From positions 1 to 5,459 of the forward strand of contig JAHRHW010000314.1 of the NCBI GenBank assembly GCA_019100305.1: a stretch of 5,459 bases of DNA. The letters run 5' to 3'. Shown here in pieces: positions 1 to 5,459 of this stretch. The notes under the pieces were generated by a model. The model ran no database searches, was not told where the DNA came from, and worked only from the letters and a program-made list of their open reading frames with translations. The position numbers were made by a program, and so were the translations under genes. Origin of the DNA: Candidatus Thiodiazotropha taylori. Lineage in GTDB: Bacteria; Pseudomonadota; Gammaproteobacteria; Chromatiales; Chromatiaceae. Every line of letters begins with the position of its first letter. Position 1 is the first letter of the stretch.

Positions 1-625
1 GAGAAGCTGTGGCGAGGTCACCCTGGTGGTGCCCACCGACAAGTTGATCGAAGTTGCCAACACCTTGCACGACGATGACGAATTTGGATTCAATGAGTTG
101 ATCGACGTCTGCGGCGTTGACTATTCGGATTACGGCAGCTCCGAGTGGCAGACTGATGGCGCGCCGAATACCGGTTTCGGCCGGGGTGTGGCAGAACAGG
201 CAGGGGATGAGCCCGAACAGAACCGGCGCTTTGCAGCGGTCTACCATCTGCTCTCCATCAGCAACAACACCCGCCTTCGGTTACGGGTGTTTGTCGACAC
301 CGATCAACCGATTGTCGCCTCAGTAGTTCCTATCTGGGCAGGCGCCAACTGGTTCGAGCGAGAGGCCTTCGATCTCTACGGCATCCTGTTTGACGGACAC
401 CCGGATCTTCGCAGAATCCTCACCGACTACGGATTCATCGGCCACCCGTTCAGGAAAGATTTTCCGCTGATCGGTCAGGTGGAGATGCGCTACGACGAAC
501 AGCAGGCGCGGGTGATCTACGAACCGGTGAGCATCGATCCGCGCACCCTGGTACCCAGGGTTACCCGTGAAGACAACCGTTATCTGAATGAAGATGACAC
601 AACGCAGGATGCCGCCGATGCCTGA
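1..625 (+). CDS. nuoC: NADH-quinone oxidoreductase subunit C (5'-partial)
   Basis: NuoC is the 30 kDa-type subunit of complex I. It has no cofactor and links NuoD to the rest of the peripheral arm on the cytoplasmic face of the membrane. The frame is open to the left edge: reading from base 2 gives RSCGEVTLVVPTDKL, which continues the N-terminal strand expected of NuoC. The GTG at 26 is therefore not the real start, and about 15-25 residues probably lie upstream. There are 207 complete codons before the TGA at 623-625. The family signature is clear: EREAFDLYGILFDGHPDLRR begins at base 356, followed by GHPFRKDFP at 440-466. The stretch around bases 130-235 (SSEWQTDGAPNTGFGRG and onward) is a polar loop of a kind I associate with beta- and gammaproteobacterial NuoC. 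The gene is not fused to nuoD, unlike E. coli nuoCD. Its last 8 bases overlap nuoD, which suggests translational coupling. Confidence 0.96.
   Translation, partial: RSCGEVTLVVPTDKLIEVANTLHDDDEFGFNELIDVCGVDYSDYGSSEWQTDGAPNTGFGRGVAEQAGDEPEQNRRFAAVYHLLSISNNTRLRLRVFVDTDQPIVASVVPIWAGANWFEREAFDLYGILFDGHPDLRRILTDYGFIGHPFRKDFPLIGQVEMRYDEQQARVIYEPVSIDPRTLVPRVTREDNRYLNEDDTTQDAADA
545..561 (+). repeat. Small inverted repeat inside nuoC
   Basis: Perfect 7-base arms, ACCCTGG and CCAGGGT, flank a 3-base TAC centre. In mRNA this could form a short GC-rich hairpin about 57 bases before the nuoD start. It lies within codons for TLVPRV, which are expected in NuoC, so it may be a by-product of coding. No run of T follows, so it does not look like a terminator. 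Confidence 0.35.
606..609 (+). promoter_or_regulatory. Ribosome-binding site of nuoD
   Basis: AGGA ends 8 bases before the ATG at 618, an ideal Shine-Dalgarno spacing. It lies inside the nuoC coding region. It supports 618 as the nuoD start over the in-frame ATGs at 588, 594 and 609; the last of these overlaps the AGGA itself. Confidence 0.65.
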
Positions 626-1871
626 AATTCGTAACTACACCCTCAATTTCGGTCCCCAGCATCCGGCAGCCCATGGCGTACTGCGACTGGTTCTGGAGAT
701 GGATGGTGAGGTCATCGAGCGTGCTGATCCACACATTGGCCTGCTGCATCGAGCCACCGAGAAGCTGGCCGAGAGCAAGCCCTATAACCAAAGCATTCCC
801 TACATGGATCGTCTCGACTATGTGTCGATGATGTGTAACGAGCATGGCTATGTTCGTGCGATCGAGAAGCTGCTTGGGGTCGAGGTACCGATTCGTGCGC
901 AATACATCCGCACCATGTTCGATGAGATCACCCGTATCCTCAACCATCTGATGTGGCTTGGCACCCACGCCCTGGATGTGGGCGCGATGACTGTGTTTCT
1001 CTACACCTTCCGGGAACGGGAGGATCTGATGGACTGCTACGAGGCCGTCTCCGGCGCCCGCATGCACGCCGCCTACTACCGCCCTGGCGGTGTCTACCGG
1101 GATCTGCCGGAAAAGATGCCTCAATACCAGGCAAGTCAGTGGGTTACCGGGCGTGACGTGGCTTCCCGCAATGAGACCCGACAGGGGTCGTTGCTCGATT
1201 TCATCGAGGATTTCATAAACCGGTTTCCCGGTCTGGTGGACGAGTACGAAACCCTGCTCACCGACAACAGAATCTGGAAGCAGCGTACCGTCGGAATCGG
1301 CGTGGTTTCACCGGAGAGGGCGCTGCAACTTGGCTTTACCGGCCCCATGCTAAGGGGCTCTGGTATCGCCTGGGATCTGCGTAAGAAACAGTCCTATGCG
1401 GCCTATGACAAAGTGGATTTCGATATCCCGGTGGGCCAGAACGGCGACTGTTATGACCGCTACCTGGTGCGGGTCGGTGAACTGCGGGAATCGACCCGTA
1501 TTATCAAGCAGTGTATCGATTGGCTGAGGGCCAACCCGGGTCCGGTGATACTCGACGATCATAAGATTGCCGTACCCAGCCGGGATGAGATGAAGGACGA
1601 CATGGAGGGCTTGATTCACCACTTCAAGCTCTTTACTGAAGGTTATTGCCCACCCGAGGGAGAGGTCTACGCAGCCGTTGAGGCACCCAAAGGGGAGTTT
1701 GGCTGTTACATCGTCTCCGATGGCGCCAACAAGCCTTACCGATTGAAGATCAGAGCGCCGGGTTTCTCTCACCTGGCTGCCATGGACGAAATGGTCAACG
1801 GCCATATGCTCGCCGATGTGGTAGCGGTGATTGGCACCATGGATGTGGTATTTGGTGAGATCGACCGTTAG
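618..1871 (+). CDS. nuoD: NADH-quinone oxidoreductase subunit D
   Basis: NuoD is the 49 kDa-type subunit that, with NuoB, forms the quinone-reduction site of complex I. I chose the ATG at 618 because it gives MPEIRNYTLNFGPQHPAAHG, the usual NuoD N-terminus, and 417 residues, a standard length. It also has AGGA 8 bases upstream. In-frame ATGs at 588, 594 and 609 would add an unusual leader. The quinone-site residues are visible: the histidine pair H15/H19 in GPQHPAAHG and Y68 in MDRLDYVSMM. H19 and Y68 are 49 residues apart, as are Thermus Nqo4 His38 and Tyr87. HIGLLHRATEKL (39-50) is the remnant of the hydrogenase large-subunit fold. The NiFe-binding CxxC pairs of true hydrogenases are absent. 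The C-terminus, VFGEIDR, is the conserved family ending, so the gene looks intact. It starts inside the end of nuoC, and nuoE follows after 11 bases. Confidence 0.98.
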   Translation: MPEIRNYTLNFGPQHPAAHGVLRLVLEMDGEVIERADPHIGLLHRATEKLAESKPYNQSIPYMDRLDYVSMMCNEHGYVRAIEKLLGVEVPIRAQYIRTMFDEITRILNHLMWLGTHALDVGAMTVFLYTFREREDLMDCYEAVSGARMHAAYYRPGGVYRDLPEKMPQYQASQWVTGRDVASRNETRQGSLLDFIEDFINRFPGLVDEYETLLTDNRIWKQRTVGIGVVSPERALQLGFTGPMLRGSGIAWDLRKKQSYAAYDKVDFDIPVGQNGDCYDRYLVRVGELRESTRIIKQCIDWLRANPGPVILDDHKIAVPSRDEMKDDMEGLIHHFKLFTEGYCPPEGEVYAAVEAPKGEFGCYIVSDGANKPYRLKIRAPGFSHLAAMDEMVNGHMLADVVAVIGTMDVVFGEIDR

Positions 1872-1882
1872 AGCAACTTAAA

Positions 1883-2386
1883 ATGACAGTAACAGTTAAA
1901 GACAAAACGGAACTTTTCTCCCCGCAAATCTGTGCGGAGATTGATCGCTGGATTGCCAAGTATCCCGCTGAGTGGAAACAGTCCGCCGTGATGGGCGCCT
2001 TGATGATCGTGCAGGATGACAATGGTGGCTGGTTGACCACGGAACTGATGGACCGGGTTGCCGACTATCTGGAAATGCCGCCGATCGCTGTCTATGAAGT
2101 GGCGACCTTCTACTCCATGTATGAGCTGAAGCCGGTGGGTAAACACAAGATCTGTGTCTGCACCAACGTCTCCTGCATGACCAATAAGTCGGATCTGATT
2201 GTCGAGCATCTTGAGAAAAAACTCGGTATCAGCTTTGGCGAGGTTACCGAGGATGGCCGCTTCTCCATGAAAGAGGTGGAGTGCCTGGGGGCCTGTGGCG
2301 GTGCGCCCATGATGCAGATCGGCAAACAGTATTATGAAAATCTCACACCGGAAATCGTCGATGCGATTCTGGAAGGTCTGGAGTAA
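1883..2386 (+). CDS. nuoE: NADH-quinone oxidoreductase subunit E (2Fe-2S, N1a)
   Basis: NuoE is the 24 kDa-type thioredoxin-fold subunit of the NADH dehydrogenase module. It pairs with NuoF and holds the 2Fe-2S cluster N1a next to the FMN. The protein has 167 residues, normal for the family. An N-terminal helical domain (about 8-85, including AVYEVATFYSMY) leads into the ferredoxin-like domain. The four cluster ligands are C93 and C98 (CTNVSC, a CX4C pair) and C134 and C138 (CLGAC, a CX3C pair). C91 just before them is an extra, probably non-ligating cysteine. The ATG at 1883 gives a sensible N-terminus, but the ribosome-binding site is poor: only AGAG at 1870-1873, overlapping the nuoD stop. 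Translation may rely on ribosomes finishing nuoD 11 bases upstream. HoxE/HndA-type hydrogenase subunits share this fold, but the surrounding nuoCD-FG genes settle the assignment. Confidence 0.97.
   Translation: MTVTVKDKTELFSPQICAEIDRWIAKYPAEWKQSAVMGALMIVQDDNGGWLTTELMDRVADYLEMPPIAVYEVATFYSMYELKPVGKHKICVCTNVSCMTNKSDLIVEHLEKKLGISFGEVTEDGRFSMKEVECLGACGGAPMMQIGKQYYENLTPEIVDAILEGLE
2380..2383 (+). promoter_or_regulatory. Ribosome-binding site of nuoF
   Basis: GGAG lies in the last codons of nuoE and ends 8 bases before the nuoF ATG at 2392. It is the best-placed of the ribosome-binding sites before nuoE, nuoF and nuoG. It ties nuoF initiation to the end of nuoE translation, fitting the expected equal amounts of the NuoE-NuoF pair. 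Confidence 0.65.
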
Positions 2387-2391
2387 CAGCC

Positions 2392-3666
2392 ATGGTCAAT
2401 GAAGTCTGTCTGCGAACCCTGGATCTTGAGCGCCCCTGGCTGATGGAGCAATACCAGAGCCGCGGTGGCTATGAAGTATTGAAGCAGGTGCTTTCAGAGA
2501 AACGGGCCCCTGAAGATATCATTGAAGAGGTGAAAAAGTCCGGACTGCGCGGACGTGGCGGGGCAGGTTTCCCGACCGGCCTGAAGTGGAGTTTCATCTC
2601 GCGGAATGCACCGGGACAGAAATACGTGGTGTGTAACTCGGACGAAGGTGAGCCGGGAACTTTCAAAGACCGGGATATCCTGCGCTATAACCCCCACCAA
2701 CTGATCGAGGGGATGATTCTGGCCGGTTATGCGATTGGCGCTACCCGTGGATACAACTATATCCGGGGCGAGTTCTGGGAACCCTATGAGCGCTTCGAAC
2801 AGGCGCTGCAGGAGGCCCGAGAGGCCGGTTTTCTTGGTGAGAACCTGCTCGGCTCAGGATTTGATTTCGAACTGCATACCCATCTGGGTGGCGGTGCCTA
2901 CATTTGCGGTGAAGAGACTGCCTTGCTGGAGTCGATCGAAGGCAAGAAGGGGCAGCCCCGTTACAAGCCTCCGTTTCCGGCCCACTTCGGCCTGTATGGC
3001 CGACCGACCATCATCAACAACACCGAGAGTCTGGCCTCGATTCCAATGATTCTGGAGAAGGGCGGTGAATGGTTTGCCGATATCGGCGTAAAGAACAGCG
3101 GTGGCTCAAAACTGTTTTCAATCTCCGGCAATATCAATAATCCGGGGGTTTTCGAAATTCCAATGGGAACACCGTTTTCCGAACTGCTTGAGATGGCTGG
3201 GGGAATGAGAGATGGTCGTAAGATCAAAGCGGTGATTCCAGGTGGTTCATCGGCACCGGTGATACCCGGTGAACAGATGATGGATCTGAATATGGACTAC
3301 GACTCCATCGCCGGCGCCGGCTCCATGCTGGGTTCCGGTGCGGTGATTGTGCTGGATGACACCAACTGTATGGTCAAGACCCTTGAGCGTATGTCCTATT
3401 TCTACCACGAAGAGTCCTGTGGCCAGTGTACTCCCTGCCGCGAGGGTACCGGCTGGCTCTATCGGGTCGTACACCGTATCGAATCCGGTCAGGGACGCCA
3501 GGAGGATCTGGACCTGCTGGATGATGTGGCAGACAAGATCAGCGGTAAAACCATCTGCGCCCTGGGAGACGCAGCAGCCTTGCCGGTACAAGGCATGCTG
3601 CGCCACTATCGGGATGAGTTTCAATATCACATCGACCATAAGCGCTGCATGGTCGGGGCTGGCTGA
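2392..3666 (+). CDS. nuoF: NADH-quinone oxidoreductase subunit F (FMN, NADH site, 4Fe-4S N3)
   Basis: NuoF is the 51 kDa-type subunit where NADH binds and passes a hydride to FMN. Electrons then leave through the 4Fe-4S cluster N3 toward NuoG. The 424-residue length is typical. Motifs in order: GLRGRGGAGFPTG (51-63), the glycine-rich FMN/NADH-binding loop; NSDEGEPGTFKDRD (82-95), contacting the nucleotide site; GGGAYICGEETALLESIEG (166-184), the second glycine-rich signature with the acidic pair E174/E175; a central SLBB-type region (about 240-330); then ESCGQCTPCREG, with N3 ligands C343, C346 and C349, and C389 in TICALGDAAA as the fourth. All cofactor residues are present. The ATG at 2392 follows the nuoE stop by 5 bases and has a good GGAG site. 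The HoxF or formate dehydrogenase beta subunit shares these domains, but the neighbouring nuoC, nuoD and nuoG make complex I the only reasonable reading. Confidence 0.98.
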   Translation: MVNEVCLRTLDLERPWLMEQYQSRGGYEVLKQVLSEKRAPEDIIEEVKKSGLRGRGGAGFPTGLKWSFISRNAPGQKYVVCNSDEGEPGTFKDRDILRYNPHQLIEGMILAGYAIGATRGYNYIRGEFWEPYERFEQALQEAREAGFLGENLLGSGFDFELHTHLGGGAYICGEETALLESIEGKKGQPRYKPPFPAHFGLYGRPTIINNTESLASIPMILEKGGEWFADIGVKNSGGSKLFSISGNINNPGVFEIPMGTPFSELLEMAGGMRDGRKIKAVIPGGSSAPVIPGEQMMDLNMDYDSIAGAGSMLGSGAVIVLDDTNCMVKTLERMSYFYHEESCGQCTPCREGTGWLYRVVHRIESGQGRQEDLDLLDDVADKISGKTICALGDAAALPVQGMLRHYRDEFQYHIDHKRCMVGAG

Positions 3667-3684
3667 GGTCTTACAGTAACCACG

Positions 3685-5459
3685 ATGACAGATAAGTTAG
3701 TCACCATTGAAGTAAACGGGCAGGAACTGCAGGCAGAAGCCGGCAGCATGCTCATTGAAGCCACGGATGCAGCCGGTATCAACATACCGCGCTTCTGTTA
3801 TCACAAAAAACTATCCATCGCAGCCAACTGCCGTATGTGCCTGGTTGAAGTGGAGAAGGTGCCGAAACCGCTTCCGGCCTGCGCCACGCCGGTATCTGAC
3901 GGCATGAAGGTTTACACCCGCTCTCCAAAAGCTCTGGCTGCACAGAAAGGTACCATGGAGTTCCTGCTGATCAATCACCCGCTCGACTGTCCGATCTGTG
4001 ATCAGGGGGGTGAGTGTGAACTGCAGGATGTGGCGATTGGTTACGGGCGGGATGTTTCCCGCTACAGTGAGGGTAAACGGGTCGTTGCCGACAAGAATAT
4101 CGGGCCGTTGATTGCCACCGATATGACCCGCTGTATCCACTGTACCCGTTGCGTCAGGTTCGGCGAAGAGATCGCCGGTATCCGCGAGATGGGGGCCACC
4201 GGACGTGGTGAACATATGGTGATCGGAACCTACATCGAAAAGAGTGTGGACTCCGAAATGTCGGGCAACATCATCGACCTCTGTCCGGTGGGTGCGTTGA
4301 CCTCGAAGCCTTTCCGTTTCAATGCCCGTGCCTGGGAACTGACTCAGGTGGAGGCGATCGCGCCACACGACAGTCTGGGCTCGAATCTGAACCTGCATCT
4401 GCGCGGTAACAAAGTGATGCGGGTACATCCCAAGGACAACGAATCGATCAACGAAACCTGGATCTCCGATCGTGACCGCTTCAGTTACGAGGGACTCTAC
4501 AGCAGTGACCGGCTCACCTCACCGATGGTGAAGAAGGGCGGTGAATGGAAAGAGGTCAGCTGGGAGATGGCTCTGGAAATGGCGGCGGCCAGCCTCAAAG
4601 AGATTGGCGATGGCGATCAGATCGGAACCCTGATTTCTCCGACCTCAACCCTTGAAGAGCTCTATCTCGGGCAGAAACTGATGCGCGGACTGGGATGCAA
4701 CAATATCGACAGCCGTCTGCGTCAGGGTGACTTCCGCCTGGATACAACCCAAAACAGCGTGCACTGGCTGGGCAGCACTCTCAGCGATATGGATCAGATG
4801 CAGACGGTCTTCGTGATCGGCGGCAATATCCGTAAGGAGCAGCCGATTCTGGCGCATCGCCTGCGCAAGGCCGCCCTGAACGGGGCCAAGCTTCACTACC
4901 TTAATCCCATTCAGATCGATCTGAACCACAATGGTGACCAGGTTATCTGTACACCGGGCGAGATGGCTGGTCGACTGGCAGCGGTTGCCAAAGCGGCCGG
5001 TGTCAAAGCCTCCGGCGGGGCCGCTTCCCTGCTGAAGGCCGCTCAAGCGGATGAGTCCGCGAAACAGACAGCCGCCGAGCTGAAGGCTGCCGATGGTGCA
5101 CTGGTTATGCTCGGGGCGATGGCCCAAGCCCATCCGGACTACGCACTGCTTTATACGATCGCTGCTGCATTGGCTGAAGCGACCGGTGCGCAGCTCTCCA
5201 TTCTGCCGGCATCGGCCAACACGGTTGGCGCCCAGCTTGCCGGGGCAGTGCCACACCTTCAACCCGGAGGCACAGCGGCGGAGGATGCTGGCCTGGATAC
5301 CCTGCGGATGTTGAAGATGCCGCGCAAAGGCTATCTGCTGCTGGGTGTGGAGCCCGGACGTGACTTCTGGAATGGTTCTCTGTCGATGAGTGCACTGCAG
5401 AGCGCCGATATGGTGGTGGCGATCAGTGCTTTCCGCAGTCCCGAACTGGAGGCCTGTGC
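3685..5459 (+). CDS. nuoG: NADH-quinone oxidoreductase subunit G (3'-partial)
   Basis: NuoG is the 75 kDa-type iron-sulfur subunit that carries electrons from NuoF toward NuoI. The frame stays open to the right edge with 591 complete codons. Family members usually run to roughly 780-900 residues, so the C-terminal part is missing. The ligands are: N1b 2Fe-2S, C38, C49, C52 and C66 (CX10CX2CX13C); N5 4Fe-4S, H98, C102, C105 and C111 (HX3CX2CX5C); N4 4Fe-4S, C150, C153, C156 and C200. From about 215 on is the molybdopterin-oxidoreductase-like domain, inherited from formate-dehydrogenase ancestors and not catalytic in complex I. The extra N7 cluster is absent: A226, D229, S233 and S261 occupy its four cysteine positions. 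Residues 433-472 are alanine-rich. The ATG at 3685 is the first usable start, because the nuoF stop is in the same frame 21 bases upstream and no start codon lies between. No good ribosome-binding site is visible: GAGG at 3665-3668 is 16 bases away. Confidence 0.97.
   Translation, partial: MTDKLVTIEVNGQELQAEAGSMLIEATDAAGINIPRFCYHKKLSIAANCRMCLVEVEKVPKPLPACATPVSDGMKVYTRSPKALAAQKGTMEFLLINHPLDCPICDQGGECELQDVAIGYGRDVSRYSEGKRVVADKNIGPLIATDMTRCIHCTRCVRFGEEIAGIREMGATGRGEHMVIGTYIEKSVDSEMSGNIIDLCPVGALTSKPFRFNARAWELTQVEAIAPHDSLGSNLNLHLRGNKVMRVHPKDNESINETWISDRDRFSYEGLYSSDRLTSPMVKKGGEWKEVSWEMALEMAAASLKEIGDGDQIGTLISPTSTLEELYLGQKLMRGLGCNNIDSRLRQGDFRLDTTQNSVHWLGSTLSDMDQMQTVFVIGGNIRKEQPILAHRLRKAALNGAKLHYLNPIQIDLNHNGDQVICTPGEMAGRLAAVAKAAGVKASGGAASLLKAAQADESAKQTAAELKAADGALVMLGAMAQAHPDYALLYTIAAALAEATGAQLSILPASANTVGAQLAGAVPHLQPGGTAAEDAGLDTLRMLKMPRKGYLLLGVEPGRDFWNGSLSMSALQSADMVVAISAFRSPELEAC

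Noticed and set aside
26..28. GTG as the start codon of nuoC
   Set aside because: The frame is open to the window edge and the residues before it (GEVTL) match the expected NuoC N-terminal strand. The true start is outside the window.
561..1124. 187-codon minus-strand open frame opposite nuoC/nuoD
   Set aside because: It is antisense to conserved NuoD quinone-site coding sequence and has no family features.
3310..3321. 12-base perfect palindrome GCCGGCGCCGGC in nuoF
   Set aside because: It is two copies of the codon pair GCC GGC encoding Ala-Gly-Ala-Gly and is well explained by coding.
618..3666. Possible NiFe hydrogenase (Hox-type) or NAD-dependent formate dehydrogenase module, since NuoD/E/F share folds with those enzymes
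   Set aside because: NuoD lacks the paired CxxC nickel ligands, ends in the complex I FGEIDR tail, and the C-D-E-F-G order is the standard nuo operon.
4354..4361. GCGATCGC octamer resembling a HIP1 element
   Set aside because: A single copy in a GC-rich coding region. HIP1 is meaningful only when over-represented genome-wide, as in cyanobacteria.
3811..4428. Open frame of 205 codons on the minus strand opposite nuoG
   Set aside because: It is antisense to the invariant N1b, N5 and N4 regions of nuoG, resembles no known protein, and is explained by codon bias of the sense gene.
4645..5262. Second 205-codon minus-strand open frame opposite nuoG
   Set aside because: It is a shadow of nuoG codon use, with no promoter or ribosome-binding context and no recognisable domain.
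1..5459. Hidden undescribed system in the window
   Set aside because: All but 34 bases are accounted for by five conserved complex I genes. No extra open frame, repeat array, RNA-like structure or foreign insert could be supported.

Overview
The window is a compact, single-strand piece of the housekeeping nuo operon. It encodes peripheral-arm subunits of respiratory complex I (proton-pumping NADH:quinone oxidoreductase) in the order nuoC (5' end missing), nuoD, nuoE, nuoF, nuoG (3' end missing). All five genes read on the + strand. Only 34 bases lie between genes (11 before nuoE, 5 before nuoF, 18 before nuoG), and nuoC and nuoD overlap by 8 bases. No promoter, terminator, RNA gene, mobile element or long repeat is visible, and no stretch longer than 18 bases lacks a gene, so these genes are probably co-transcribed from a promoter outside the window.

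Layout: 1-625 NuoC (30 kDa-type subunit); 618-1871 NuoD (49 kDa-type, quinone site); 1883-2386 NuoE (24 kDa-type, 2Fe-2S cluster N1a); 2392-3666 NuoF (51 kDa-type, FMN, NADH site and 4Fe-4S cluster N3); 3685 to the right edge NuoG (75 kDa-type, clusters N1b, N5 and N4). Together they form the electron path from NADH: FMN in NuoF, N3 in NuoF, N1b/N4/N5 in NuoG, then on toward NuoI and NuoB (both outside the window) and the quinone at the NuoD site. N1a in NuoE sits beside the flavin.

Organism: the proteins look proteobacterial. nuoC and nuoD are separate genes rather than the fused nuoCD of E. coli, NuoD is 417 residues and close to the mitochondrial/alpha/beta type, and NuoG lacks all four cysteines of the extra N7 cluster that E. 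coli and Thermus carry. With the moderately GC-rich codon use, this suggests a gammaproteobacterium outside the enterics, perhaps a Chromatiales-like or sulfur-oxidising lineage, or a betaproteobacterium. The lineage is inferred from general resemblance, not from a search.

I looked for an undescribed system and did not find one. The most informative detail is the exact-position replacement of the N7 ligands in NuoG. The remaining observations are minor: a small hairpin near the end of nuoC, weak ribosome-binding sites before nuoE and nuoG, and an alanine-rich segment in NuoG.
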